A stretch of 64,000 nt of DNA from JBBQYD01 sp942493075 (GCA_942493075.1 OW818681.1:558001-622000); one strand, 5' to 3'. Shown: positions 1-7,899, counted from the stretch's first letter. Translations and numbers: made by a program. The notes: a model not told the origin generated them from the letters alone.

Positions 1-467
1 ATCTTGAAGACGCACACCTGCTGCGTGTAGGTGGTGCCGGAGGTGATGGCCGTTCCGTACACCTTCTCCAACTCCATGCCCTCGCGGTGCGTCATCGTCG
101 CTGCATATGGCTTCCATACGCTCGTGCCTGTGCCGTTGGAATATGCCGCATCGGACGCATCAACCCTTACGAACATGGCATTCGCATTGCCAATTGCGAT
201 GTTGAACGACTTGCCATTCGCTGCGTCGCCTGTTGTGGCTCTCACTGCCGACAGCGGCTTGAAACCGGCTGAAAGCGACTCCGCGGCGAGCACCGTATAA
301 TACGCATCCGCCCGCATGTTATTAACCCTCACCGACATCGTCCCACCGCTGATTTGTATCGGGCCGATCGCTGGCGGCGGCGGATCGGCCAAAGCGGACA
401 AAGCCGCGCTGCCGAGGCAAGCGACGGCGACGAGGCCGAGCAACCGAAATACTAAATGCACTTTCAT
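1..467 (-). CDS. secreted protein of unknown function, C-terminus beyond window edge
   Basis: Reading the minus strand from an ATG at 467 gives an uninterrupted frame to the window edge (about 155 residues), so the gene is partial. The N-terminus is a Sec signal peptide: basic start MKVHLVFR, a hydrophobic core, then an Ala-rich cleavage region near ALSALAD. The mature part starts Pro-rich (DPPPP) and then has alternating Thr/Ser/Gly stretches such as SNGTGTSVWKPY, as in beta-rich exported proteins. No family was recognised. The frame's lack of stops and its clean signal peptide support a real exported protein; the function is unknown. Confidence 0.6.
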   Translation of the reverse strand, partial: MKVHLVFRLLGLVAVACLGSAALSALADPPPPAIGPIQISGGTMSVRVNNMRADAYYTVLAAESLSAGFKPLSAVRATTGDAANGKSFNIAIGNANAMFVRVDASDAAYSNGTGTSVWKPYAATMTHREGMELEKVYGTAITSGTTYTQQVCVFK

Positions 468-699
468 AGGGTTCCAGAATCCTGATTTGCAAGCGTCTGA
501 TTGACGCTCGCCTGCGCATGGTAGCTTGCGCCTGGCGCCGAGCCAAGTCGTCAAGTCACAGATCGCGATCTTTTCAGCGATGGCTTACGCCATGAGCTAT
601 TGAGACCGGGCAGGGCGGATGTGGAACATTTCCCAGAGCAAGAAGCCCGAAAGTTTTAGAAACGACCGAGAGAATTGCCCGGGGGTATCCCGGACAGAC

Positions 700-1056
700 T
701 CACCTGGAGGCATTAGCCTGTTTGGAGGAGAAAACTTCGCCATGACATCGCACCATGTGAAAGTGGAGGCGATTGGGCGCAACCGGGTGGCCACAAATCT
801 GGCAAGGCAAGGCCCCGGCAGACTCCGGCACCGGCTGTTCCAGCAATGGGCGCGGTTTCACACTACGCTTGGCTCGGTGATTTCGCTTCAAACCGTCCCT
901 GCGCCCCTTTGGACTCCCGTGTTTTTTCGACTTGTTCAGTGGTTTCGTTCCCCAATCTAGCACTGATTCATCTACGGAGCCAGACCCGAATTTCTTTAGG
1001 ACAAAAGCCAGATTCATGTGCAGTAAACCAAACTTGGTTTTCATTAAAGCCGCCAC
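700..1056 (-). CDS. possible small zinc-finger-like protein
   Basis: A 118-residue frame. Near residues 84-105 it contains a C-x2-C followed by His/Cys residues (CQICGHPVAP, then HFHMVRCHGE), which looks like a small zinc-binding knuckle. The first half is basic and low in recognisable structure (KKFGSG, LNKSKKHGSPKGRR). It could be a degraded gene or a chance frame in a repeat-rich area. Start and function are uncertain; only the Cys/His cluster argues for coding. Confidence 0.3.
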   Translation of the reverse strand: MAALMKTKFGLLHMNLAFVLKKFGSGSVDESVLDWGTKPLNKSKKHGSPKGRRDGLKRNHRAKRSVKPRPLLEQPVPESAGALPCQICGHPVAPNRLHFHMVRCHGEVFSSKQANASR

Positions 1057-1680
1057 ATTCAGCGTATGCTGAACGCCGCGTATTCGATGCCTATGGGCCG
1101 CGGTGCGAGAGGGTTAAGAGTCTCGGGTTGAATGTTGAAGGATTGGAAGCTCAACGCCGAAAGGGGTGAGTGGCAGCAGCAGGCACTGCATTATAGCGAG
1201 ATCATCCAGGGAATTGAGCAAGGGCAAATCCGATTCGACAACGCAGAAGTTGGTGGGGCGGGGGCACGCCTGGTGTGGAGACCGCGCCTACAACACCAAG
1301 ACCCAGGTATTGTGCTCATCCGCCCGCGCATTCTCGGCACGGGGGAACGACAACCCTATAGCCCCAGACAATTGAACCGCTAATTCTCGCTAATCGGCGC
1401 TAATCTGAACAGGCCACTGTACCGTCTCCGCGCCTCCGCGTGAAATTCCTTTCCCCAGCGCAACCTGGAGGGTTGCCAAAACGTAGCCGGAGCGTCGGAG
1501 CGAAGCGAAGACCTCCGGTCAGCTTCGGATGAAAAAGGCACCCCAACGAGGGGTGCCAGAATCTTCGTTCTATCTGCGCCCATCTGTGTCATCTGCGGAT
1601 GAATTCCGGAGGTGAATCCACAGATGACACAGATGAACACGGATTTTCTTATTACAGAAGATCGCGAAGGGGACGAAGGG
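1057..1680. other. intergenic stretch with dispersed repeat copy 1
   Basis: No convincing gene. The first part (1057-1460) shows nothing recognised. From 1461 to about 1640 lies a dispersed repeat with a CAACCTGGAGGGTTGCC palindrome, a GTAGCCGGAGCGTCGGAG segment, a GGCACCCC...GGGGTGCC hairpin and a CATCTGTGTCATCTGCGG / CCACAGATGACACAGATG inverted pair. A near-identical copy lies at 3154-3333. Confidence 0.6.
1461..1640. repeat. dispersed repeat, copy 1 (about 180 bp)
   Basis: Direct comparison with 3154-3333 shows the same order of blocks with only a few differences. Parts of it recur elsewhere: the CCGGAGCGTCGGAGCGAAG block returns in the opposite orientation near 23788-23830, 31005-31045 and 31580-31620. 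The palindromic blocks suggest a non-coding mobile or structured repeat. Confidence 0.75.
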
Positions 1681-2583
1681 TCACCGGGCGGGCGTGTTGG
1701 TGAGACCTTCGACACCGGGCTTTGGCGAGTTGGTGCGCGCCCGGCGAAAGCTACCTACGTCCTTCAGTCGAGCAAGAATTTCGTCCCAGTGCTCGATATT
1801 GTAGAGAGAGGTCCTTGCCTGACGACGCGCCTTGGCGTCCGCGTCGTCGAGCGCCTGATTCAAAGCAGGCAGGCACGCGCCGAGGTAAGCATCGCGAGAC
1901 GGGGGGCTCATTTCCCTAACAACGTAAAAAGCCGACATGATCTCGCAGCGGTGTATTTGATTAGTGTCCGCGAGGGCGTTGGTCAGCACTCCGACTGCAG
2001 GTACACCAATTGCAGAGAGAGCGTTTATCGCGCGCAACGCTCTCTCTGGCTTCTGATCGTCTTTCATCATCGCTTCAAGTTCCGGGATTGCTGGAGCTGC
2101 ATTGGTGTTGAGGATCACGAATCCCAGATCCGCCTGTTGTACCTTCCTTGCGTTTGGACCGATAATCGAGGATCGAAAGAGGACTATCTTGCCCTCAGCC
2201 AGGGATTTCCCACCTACCGGCAAAGTGGCACCTTTGAGCAGGGTTTTTCGCCACCAAGGTAGTTCGTAGCGAAAGCAATCCAAGAGGTAAGGCAGTGCAT
2301 TGGTGCCAATGGAGCGAACAGCGAGCTCGACCTCAGCACGAGTAGCCTTAATACGAGCCTCGTTAGCACGAAAGGCTGCAAGACGTTCGGCTGTGGTTCT
2401 AGAGGGTTCGCTCGGCGAAGGCCCCGGGGTGTGTTGGTAAATCTCGATCCATTCCGAGAGACTTTTTCCCGCATAGCGTGGGTCTTGGATTGGTTTCTCC
2501 GAAAGGAGGACATAGGCCAATGCCGCGAAAAATACGACGAGTATCAGCAGTGTGAGAGCGGTGGTTCGCCGTCTTGTGGTCAT
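1681..2583 (-). CDS. membrane-anchored HEAT-repeat-like protein
   Basis: The frame is longer upstream, but the ATG at 2583 is chosen because it gives a standard membrane anchor (MTTRRRTTALTLLILVVFF, residues 1-30). The 300-residue protein then has an alpha-helical, Ala/Leu-rich body with HEAT-like pairs of helices, for example ALRAINALSAIGVPAVGVL and NQALDDADAKARRQARTSL around residues 190-275, ending before a Pro/Thr-rich tail. Such proteins are common verrucomicrobial scaffold or binding proteins of unknown role. The body probably lies outside the cytoplasmic membrane. It is a single gene between two repeat copies. Confidence 0.6.
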   Translation of the reverse strand: MTTRRRTTALTLLILVVFFAALAYVLLSEKPIQDPRYAGKSLSEWIEIYQHTPGPSPSEPSRTTAERLAAFRANEARIKATRAEVELAVRSIGTNALPYLLDCFRYELPWWRKTLLKGATLPVGGKSLAEGKIVLFRSSIIGPNARKVQQADLGFVILNTNAAPAIPELEAMMKDDQKPERALRAINALSAIGVPAVGVLTNALADTNQIHRCEIMSAFYVVREMSPPSRDAYLGACLPALNQALDDADAKARRQARTSLYNIEHWDEILARLKDVGSFRRARTNSPKPGVEGLTNTPAR

Positions 2584-3475
2584 GCGCGAAGAATGGAGGT
2601 TTTGCGTGCCTGAGCAAGCCAACATTGCGATGGAGGCTGGACTTGGGGTGGCCAGCGAGATGGTGAATCGATTGGAGAAATTGCTCGGCGGGCAGGCATT
2701 CTTCGTCCCCTGTGAGTGGGGGACCAAGAAGCCGCTGGTGACTTATGTGGAGCGGCCGTTTGAGGGGGACGAAGTCGGCCGCGCACCGCGCCTTATTTCC
2801 GGGCGAACGGAAAGCCCGGGCTGCTTTGCCATAAAGTCGATCCGGAGCAGAAAGGACACACCCAGCATTCAACCAGAGACTCTCAACCCTCTCCGACTGC
2901 GACCGGACTGTCTTTCCCTGACTAGCCGCTTACCGCTTCTCCACAACTCCGGAGAACAAAATGGGACACGCCCGGTGCGGAGAAGCTGTGAAAAATTTAA
3001 AATTCGAGAAAATCCAGCAATGTAAATAGCTGAGAATCAAGGGCCGCATTTTTCATTTTTTGGTGTTTTTCAATAATTTCACAGCTTCGGAGACCGCGCC
3101 TACAACACGGTCGCGGCTTACCCAGTCCCGATCAGGATGGTTCAACGTATCTGCAACCTGGAGGGTTGCCAAAACGTAGCCGGAGCGTCGGAGCGAAGCG
3201 AAGACCTCCGGTCAGATCCGGATGAAAAAGGCACCCCAACGAGGGTGCCAGAATCTTCGTTTTATCTGCGCTATCTGTGTCATCTGCGGATGATTTCCTG
3301 AGGTGAATCCACAGATGACGCAGATTCACGCAGAGACTCCCCGAAATGATACAGCAACGAGGAAGCAGTGAATATCACGCTGATCAGCACGTGTCCGTGG
3401 ATTCGACCTTGGGGCCAACCCCCGTTTGCTCGGAATGCAAGCGAAACGCGATCGGCGTCGACTGTCGCAGCCTTG
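2584..3475. other. intergenic region with dispersed repeat copy 2
   Basis: No gene could be supported on either strand. Low-complexity AT-rich sequence lies near 2985-3080. The 3154-3333 segment is the second copy of the dispersed repeat. Confidence 0.5.
3154..3333. repeat. dispersed repeat, copy 2 (about 180 bp)
   Basis: Same block order as 1461-1640: the GAGGGTTGCC palindrome, the GCGTCGGAGCGAAGCGAAG block, the GGCACCCC/GGGTGCC hairpin and the ATCTGTGTCATCTGCGGATG / CACAGATGACGCAGAT inverted pair. The two copies are direct repeats bracketing the HEAT-like gene. Confidence 0.75.
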
Positions 3476-4066
3476 TTAGAACGGCCGCATGTTGGTTTCG
3501 AAGTACCAGTTTCCATCAATGTGTCTATAGAAGAGCTGCCCGTTTCCCAGATTACGGCATTGATCCAAGCTGTTGACCTGGTTGGTTGGCACACCATCCA
3601 ACCAGACAATGTCAATGTTAAGGTAATGATGAATCCAGAGTCCTTGCCAAAGAGTAAAGGTAGGATTCCCAGGAGTACCGGCGACGCGAAAGGTTTGCAC
3701 GGAACCCACCTGATCAAGGAGCCGGAGATACTGCTGGTAACGGTCCCGAGTAAAATCACTGGTCGCTGTGGGTTTTCCCTCAAAAAAGGGCCTTTGAGTT
3801 ACAACTCCAAATGGGCTCACCCTTCGCAAAGCGTATCTCTGATCTGCTTCAAACATCTCTTTTAGCTGCTCAAAGGCCGCGCGGTGCTTATAGAAATGTT
3901 GGAACAGAGCGCTTTCGTTCGGTGGCTCGGGGCGAATGACGTGAAAGAAACCAATAAGGATGCCCATGATCGCTATCCCTAATGCGAATAATGCGAGCAG
4001 CGCGTAAAGCGCAGTGCGTATGCGCCTTCTCTTAGGGACAGTCGCGATAACTGGAGGCGTTTTCAT
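3476..4066 (-). CDS. single-pass membrane protein of unknown function
   Basis: This 196-residue protein has a basic N-terminus (TVPKRRRIRTAL) and one hydrophobic segment (about residues 18-44). Its soluble domain is rich in aromatic residues, with NLGNGQLFYRHIDGNWYF near the end. The start at 4066 gives a typical type II anchor. It is followed 14 bases further up the plus strand by another minus-strand membrane protein gene (4080-4439), so the two may be co-transcribed. No family recognised. Confidence 0.55.
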   Translation of the reverse strand: MKTPPVIATVPKRRRIRTALYALLALFALGIAIMGILIGFFHVIRPEPPNESALFQHFYKHRAAFEQLKEMFEADQRYALRRVSPFGVVTQRPFFEGKPTATSDFTRDRYQQYLRLLDQVGSVQTFRVAGTPGNPTFTLWQGLWIHHYLNIDIVWLDGVPTNQVNSLDQCRNLGNGQLFYRHIDGNWYFETNMRPF

Positions 4067-4079
4067 ACGGGTCTTACGA

Positions 4080-4439
4080 TTAGCTTACCGATGGCGGCCC
4101 ACTGACACTCGAATTGCCAAACTTCTCCGCCGGGCAGCCATTTGGTGGAGCGCCAAGTTCGGCCTTTGGCCGCCGCAGCCGAAACCGGAATACCAAGACC
4201 ACTACCGGCAGTAATGCGAATACGAACAGGGCCTGCCATGACTCTGAAAGATGAGCCTCCGCTCCGATGCCGCCACCCCAAAAGAACCACCAGACAACAA
4301 ACGCAAGTGAGGCCTGAATGCCACAGAGGCAATACGCGACCACGGAGAGCCTGCGAGGTACAAGGAGGACGACCAGGGATGTCCAGATCGGTGACCCCAA
4401 GATGGCGACAAACATTAGATACCAAAAGACTTTTCCCAT
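4080..4439 (-). CDS. small integral membrane protein
   Basis: This 119-residue frame has three hydrophobic stretches (about residues 5-27, 32-52 and 66-86; for example FWYLMFVAILG and ALFVFALLPVVVLVF), then a polar basic tail. It lies just upstream of the minus-strand gene at 3476-4066, with a 13-base gap, consistent with an operon. No family recognised. Confidence 0.5.
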   Translation of the reverse strand: MGKVFWYLMFVAILGSPIWTSLVVLLVPRRLSVVAYCLCGIQASLAFVVWWFFWGGGIGAEAHLSESWQALFVFALLPVVVLVFRFRLRRPKAELGAPPNGCPAEKFGNSSVSGPPSVS

Positions 4440-4493
4440 GGTTCGCTACGCCGAACGCCAGAACTCAGCGGCGGCGCGTCGCAGAGCAGCAAC

Positions 4494-4715
4494 TCAGGCA
4501 ATACTCACCTCCATCGATGATACGTAAGACTCTGAAACCAATCCATTCTTGGCCTCTTCCCTGGACGCACACTCGAAAAACAACTCCACAGCCTCGCGGA
4601 GGTTTGCCGTGGCTTCCTCCACAGAATCTCCCTGACCGGCAACGTCAATCTCGGGGCACAAAGCTGCGAATCCGTCCCCTTCGCGGATTAAAACCGCCGT
4701 CAGTGTTCGCGTCAT
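4494..4715 (-). CDS. HicB-family antitoxin-like protein (solitary)
   Basis: The 73-residue protein from the ATG at 4715 (MTRTLTAVLIREGDGFAAL) has the HicB/UPF0150 core: a beta strand, GDGFAALCPEI, a Gly turn, then DSVEEATANLREAVELFFE. HicB proteins neutralise the HicA mRNA interferase, and many lack the C-terminal DNA-binding part, as here. No HicA-like small dsRBD frame was found on either side, so it is an orphan or belongs to a DUF1902-like stand-alone group. A start at 4730 would add five residues. Confidence 0.75.
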   Translation of the reverse strand: MTRTLTAVLIREGDGFAALCPEIDVAGQGDSVEEATANLREAVELFFECASREEAKNGLVSESYVSSMEVSIA

Positions 4716-5407
4716 AGTTCTAATTTGCAACGTTTCCCCGCCCTGGACAATCCGCTTTTGACGATCGAACGGGGTCAGGGTGTGATTAGAACCGGGTGAG
4801 GCTCGTAATTCTTATGAGGTCGGTGATTTGAGTTTTGCCGAGCGTGGTGCACGGGGGAATGTAGCCCCGAAGTGGGCGTCCGCAGGTAGCCCGGCACGGG
4901 AGTGCTGGGAACACCGGTCGAAATGAGTGGTGGAAGCCCCGCAGGGCCCGCAGGGGCGGCCGACTACACATCCCGAGTGATCAGCGGCCTTCGATCTTTC
5001 GAGCTGAACCTACAAGCCGGGCATTGGCTGATGCAGGACATGCCAGAGAGCCAGCAAAGGGCTTAGCCCTGATTAAGGCAGAAACATCCGAAGCGGTCGC
5101 CCCTTTTCAGAGGCTTCGAAGAGCACGAACTCGCTTACCTGTTGGAGAGCTGCGCTCATTTGGCATATGGCCGCGGAACAGCCAACCGCTGCCAGTCGGG
5201 AGCGACCTGTGGAAGTTTCAACATTCATCCGCAGGTCGCCCCGCTCCTGTCCCAGCGGGACAGTTGATAAAAGCCCAAAGCTTCAGCTTTGGGTGGCAGG
5301 TGTTCAATACTGACCAAATTCCGAAGGAACGGCTGAGTGTGAATGCCTGGCACTGCTGAAAAACACCTGGTCCAATAAGATCCGCAGTATCAGTGGGATT
5401 GGCAGTT

Positions 5408-5496
5408 CAGCCGTCCCTTGCGGGACTCTGGACCTATTATGTCAATCACCCAATGCTGAAGCATTGGGCTATTTTCAGGAGTCCCTTCCGGGACAA
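5408..5496. repeat. array-flanking direct repeat, left copy
   Basis: This block of about 89 bp has CAGCCGTCCC..GGGAC, then CCCAATGCTGAAGCATTGGG (a palindrome) and GGAGTCCCTTCCGGGAC. It is nearly identical to 9733-9822 in the same orientation. The two copies bracket the whole cassette array. Confidence 0.8.
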
Positions 5497-5650
5497 CCGA
5501 AGGGCACGGAAAGGGTTATGCTCCTGTGAATAATGACCTCTTGGCGCCAATTTTTCATTCCCTTTGCAGTTCTCAGTGTTGCTCACCCATTTTAAATCAC
5601 ACCCTCATAATTGGGGCAACGAACAGATGGTTGGTATATTTGGTTTTTTT

Positions 5651-5690
5651 GAGGGTAATTGAGGGTAATTGAGGGTAATTGAGGGTTGAC
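5651..5690 (+). repeat. 10-bp tandem repeats (GAGGGTAATT x3, then GAGGGTTGAC)
   Basis: Three perfect copies of GAGGGTAATT are followed by a fourth, GAGGGTTGAC, which runs into a TTGACA hexamer. A 10-bp period places each copy on the same DNA face, as for an activator or repressor binding cooperatively beside a promoter. Confidence 0.75.
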
Positions 5691-5714
5691 AGGGACCATA
5701 TTGCGATTTGACAC
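5686..5714 (+). promoter_or_regulatory. candidate cassette-array promoter
   Basis: A consensus -35 hexamer TTGACA (5686-5691) is followed at about 17-18 bp by a weak -10 candidate (TGACAC or GACACT). It sits about 95 bases upstream of the first cassette boundary and points into the array, the position of an integron Pc promoter. The poor -10 keeps confidence low. Confidence 0.35.
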
Positions 5715-5727
5715 TCGGAAGATGAGT

Positions 5728-5787
5728 AACTTGCATGGCAAGTTCAAACCGCTGGAACAAACAGACCATCCGTTTGTTAATCACTCG
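5728..5787 (+). other. possible attI-like region
   Basis: Two inverted repeats, AACTTGC-ATG-GCAAGTT (5728-5744) and AACAAAC-N9-GTTTGTT (5756-5778), lie immediately before a GTTAGTC box (5787-5793) where the first cassette begins. Position and boundary box fit an integron attachment site, but no integrase gene is adjacent and attI sites are not strongly conserved. Confidence 0.3.
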
Positions 5788-5803
5788 TTAGTCCAAGCGG
5801 CCT

Positions 5804-6256
5804 ATGCCTAGCGAATCGAATGAGGCAGAGCTGATTTGGCGACTGCTTCGCAAGCATGTTCCAGAGGTGACCTCCGGTGTCATCAAGGTCATGGGGATTG
5901 TCCGTGAGTCGGGCAAACGCTCGATCCTTGCAGTCGCTTCGAGCGATCCAAAATGCGATCCGGTGGGCACCTGCGCGGGGTTACGGGGTGCGCGTGCGAA
6001 AAGCATCGTGGGCGAGTTAGGCGGGGGAGAGATGTTTGACGTTGTTCGCTGGGACGAGTCTCCTGAGCGGTTTATCGCGAACACGCTAAGTCCCTTGCGG
6101 ATAATCCGGGCGTCTTTTGAGGATGCCACACGTGAGGCAAGAGTAACAGTGGTGCAGCCCTCTGGCTCGCGTCTGCCCGACCTTGATCTCCGGTCAAGGT
6201 TGGTGATGAATCTGACAGGGTGGAGGCTGCACGTTGAGGTAAAGCATGAGGACTAA
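5804..6256 (+). CDS. stand-alone NusA-type KH-domain protein (cassette 1)
   Basis: The 150 residues match the tandem KH region of transcription factor NusA without its N-terminal RNA-polymerase-binding and S1 domains. Visible are EVTSGVIKVMGIVRESGKRS, SSDPKCDPVGTCAGLRGARA with the KH1 G-x-x-G loop (GLRG), FDVVRWDESPERFIANTLSP, and the KH2 end NLTGWRLHVEVK. In KH2 the usual GKRGQN loop is replaced by a non-glycine segment (LPDLDLRSR), so RNA binding there is probably impaired. It is the first gene of the cassette array, starting 11 bases after the boundary box, and ends inside the start of its attC. It might modulate or compete with NusA or bind RNA; that role is inference. Confidence 0.85.
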   Translation: MPSESNEAELIWRLLRKHVPEVTSGVIKVMGIVRESGKRSILAVASSDPKCDPVGTCAGLRGARAKSIVGELGGGEMFDVVRWDESPERFIANTLSPLRIIRASFEDATREARVTVVQPSGSRLPDLDLRSRLVMNLTGWRLHVEVKHED

Positions 6257-6343
6257 CAAGCGGCCTGGAGCGGACGCGAGATGGCGCGTCCTGTTTGCAT
6301 TCCAGCGTTCTTGGCCCCGCGCCGCTCAGGCCGGGCGTTGGGA
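6251..6343 (+). other. attC site 1
   Basis: Starts GACTAAC (overlapping the cassette 1 stop) and ends GTTGGGA. The arms GGCCTGGAGCGG and CCGCTCAGGCC pair with one extra-helical G. An inner GGACGCG/CGCGTCC stem follows. Confidence 0.85.
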
Positions 6344-6365
6344 CGCAAAAGATCAGAGCTAGCCT

Positions 6366-6635
6366 ATGAGGCACAATATTAGAAGAGCACTGGTTCCTGC
6401 TGTTGTCTCGAGTCTTGTTGCCACGGCAACCATAGGGACACCTGAGCTGATTACTTCCGGCATTCTCGCTGTCCTTGGATTTGTCTCGGCTGTTGTCGGG
6501 GTCCTCGTATTCTGGCGGATTGCTGGCGTTGCCGCGTGGAGTCCCGGGAAGCAGCGGATCAGTGTCTGGCTCGCAGCATTGGTGACGGCGCCTGCTGGGT
6601 ATCTAATACTCCTTGCACCCAGCATTTTCCGATGA
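6366..6635 (+). CDS. small membrane protein (cassette 2)
   Basis: This 89-residue protein has three hydrophobic segments (about residues 9-22, 30-52 and 66-85), for example ITSGILAVLGFVSAVVGVLV and LAALVTAPAGYLILL, joined by short basic loops. It begins 22 bases after the attC 1 boundary and fills a cassette on its own. No family recognised; hydrophobic small proteins are common in integron cassettes. Confidence 0.6.
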   Translation: MRHNIRRALVPAVVSSLVATATIGTPELITSGILAVLGFVSAVVGVLVFWRIAGVAAWSPGKQRISVWLAALVTAPAGYLILLAPSIFR

Positions 6636-6659
6636 TCCCGTGTCCCAGCAAAACGGGTC

Positions 6660-6732
6660 AGCCAACGCCGGGAGCGCGTCTGTCTTGCATTCGAGCGTCC
6701 CTGGCCCGGCGTGGCTGCGCTGACCGTTAAGC
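6660..6732 (+). other. attC site 2
   Basis: Starts AGCCAAC and ends with a consensus GTTAAGC box. The outer arms CGCCGGGAGCG and GGCCCGGCG pair imperfectly. It lies between the stop of cassette 2 (6635) and the start of cassette 3 (6738). Confidence 0.75.
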
Positions 6733-6737
6733 ACCGT

Positions 6738-7271
6738 ATGTCGATCGCTTTCAAGACCACACCTTACGAGTTGCATCCCATCAGCGGGGGGATGTATTGG
6801 CTTACGTGTGCAATGGCTCTGCTCTGCGGACTCGTCGCACTCGTGATGGGATTCAGAATGGAGCGCGGGAATGCCTTCGTTGTTGGATTGGGATCCTTAT
6901 TCCTCCTTTCCGGGCTCGCTATGCTGGTCCGCCGACAGACAATCGTAGACGTGGCCGCCCGTGTGCTACGCTTCGATTCCAGGCTCTTTGGCACCTATAC
7001 GCTGTGGAGTCGTGTAATACCGTTTTCTGAATTCGACAGGGTGATCGTCCGTAGGGTCCAGAGTCCTGATTCGGATACACATTTTGTGTATTTGCATCGG
7101 CGTTCTGGACGGAAGCTCCTGATTCGGTATTTCAATGTGGCAGAAGGCAGCCCTTGCTATGCAGCTCAAGAATGTGCCCAACGGCTGGCATCAGAATTGG
7201 ACATCGGATTGGAGGGGACGGATGCTTACCCCCCTAACGCAGCGGCCCCCGCATCTCCACCCTGTCTATGA
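6738..7271 (+). CDS. two-helix membrane protein with PH-like domain (cassette 3)
   Basis: The ATG at 6738 is 5 bases after the attC 2 boundary and is preferred over the upstream frame start, which lies inside the attC. The 177-residue protein has two membrane helices (about residues 22-42 and 51-68). A beta-rich soluble domain follows with the alternation seen in bacterial PH-like membrane proteins: RVLRFDSRLFGTYTLWSRVI, FSEFDRVIVRR, FVYLHRRSGRKLLI and a closing helix (CYAAQECAQRLASEL). Function unknown; the PH assignment rests on topology and pattern only. Confidence 0.6.
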   Translation: MSIAFKTTPYELHPISGGMYWLTCAMALLCGLVALVMGFRMERGNAFVVGLGSLFLLSGLAMLVRRQTIVDVAARVLRFDSRLFGTYTLWSRVIPFSEFDRVIVRRVQSPDSDTHFVYLHRRSGRKLLIRYFNVAEGSPCYAAQECAQRLASELDIGLEGTDAYPPNAAAPASPPCL

Positions 7272-7301
7272 CTGCTCAGGCTGTTGTCCAATGTGGATGA
7301 G

Positions 7302-7394
7302 GGCTAACCAGCCGCATTCACTGGACGGCGCGGAGCTCGTGTGTTTACATTCGGGCATTACAGGACGCGGCGCCAGTGACGCGCGTCGTTCGGC
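7302..7394 (+). other. attC site 3
   Basis: Starts GGCTAAC and ends GTTCGGC. Arms TCACTGGACGGCGC and GGCGCCAGTGA pair with one extra-helical A. Directly followed by cassette 4. Confidence 0.8.
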
Positions 7395-7403
7395 TTGAGA
7401 CTA

Positions 7404-7880
7404 ATGCAATACCACGACTTCCACATGGCAGGCTACACGGTTAGCGACTTCGGGGGCACTATTTCGCTTCACTTGGTTTACGACTACCCAAACCAGGCGA
7501 AGCAGCAATCGGTGATCCGGTTTTCCGAGGTGGCGGCATACCATTTTGTCCACACCGGCGCCGCGGTCATCAACAATATCTCTGAGTTGCCTCTGGTGGA
7601 ATTGCTCGCTCGGGTTGGGCCGCACCTGACCGAGTGGTGGCGCGGGCACGGCGGATATGCGCTCTGGGACGACGACCCAGCACGGTATCGTGCCAAGTTG
7701 GAAGGATCGGATTATCGCGCATGGACCATTGATTCGGCCATCGGCTTCGAGGGCTTCGTTATTGCCAAAGCCGTGGCACAGGTTGAGCCCAACCCGCAGG
7801 GTAGAGCGGACGGGAGGCAGCCGAGTCGCTCAGAGATAAATCGGATATCCGCGTCGGCTGCCTCCCGTCGCTCACCCTGA
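7404..7880 (+). CDS. conserved small cytoplasmic protein (cassette 4)
   Basis: The protein of 158 residues starts MQYHDFHMAGYTVSDFGGTI. It continues with LVYDYP, FSEVAAYHFVHTGAAVINNI, a Trp/Gly stretch WWRGHGGYALW and AWTIDSAIGFEGFVIAKAV. This arrangement looks like a conserved, uncharacterised cassette family; no enzymatic motif stands out. The last ~25 residues (about 7796 onward) are encoded by the attC itself, so the C-terminus is a read-through tail. The ATG at 7404 lies 10 bases after the boundary box; an in-frame TTG at 7395 is the less likely start. Confidence 0.65.
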   Translation: MQYHDFHMAGYTVSDFGGTISLHLVYDYPNQAKQQSVIRFSEVAAYHFVHTGAAVINNISELPLVELLARVGPHLTEWWRGHGGYALWDDDPARYRAKLEGSDYRAWTIDSAIGFEGFVIAKAVAQVEPNPQGRADGRQPSRSEINRISASAASRRSP

Positions 7881-7889
7881 ACGTTATGC
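7787..7889 (+). other. attC site 4
   Basis: Starts GCCCAAC and ends GTTATGC. It has a very long imperfect stem: the left arm from CAGGGTAGAGCGG through GGAGGCAGCCGA pairs with TCGGCTGCCTCC through GCTCACCCTG, leaving single extra-helical bases. The stop codon of cassette 4 lies inside it. Confidence 0.9.
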
Positions 7890-7899
7890 GGAAGGCGCC

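Larger units (their letters stand above)
4716..5786. other. intergenic region with palindromic repeats ahead of the cassette array
   Basis: No gene was supported. The region contains GC-rich dispersed repeats (4840-4970), a CTGTCCCAGCGGGACAG palindrome with a CAAAGCTTCAGCTTTG hairpin (about 5250-5290) and the array-flanking repeat at 5408-5496. Further on are 10-bp tandem repeats (5651-5690), a TTGACA hexamer and two short inverted repeats (5728-5744 and 5756-5778) just before the first cassette boundary. The last 150 bases are the natural place for the array promoter and an attI-like site. Confidence 0.5.

Noticed and set aside
4142..4717. 191-codon plus-strand frame
   Set aside because: Arg/Pro/Thr-rich translation opposite two plausible minus-strand genes (membrane protein and HicB); no domain.
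5651..5690. Tandem repeats considered as a CRISPR array
   Set aside because: Units are 10 bp with no spacers and no cas genes nearby.
1..5786. Search for an integron integrase upstream of the cassette array
   Set aside because: No frame shows tyrosine-recombinase residues; all genes found there are secreted, membrane or HicB-like proteins.
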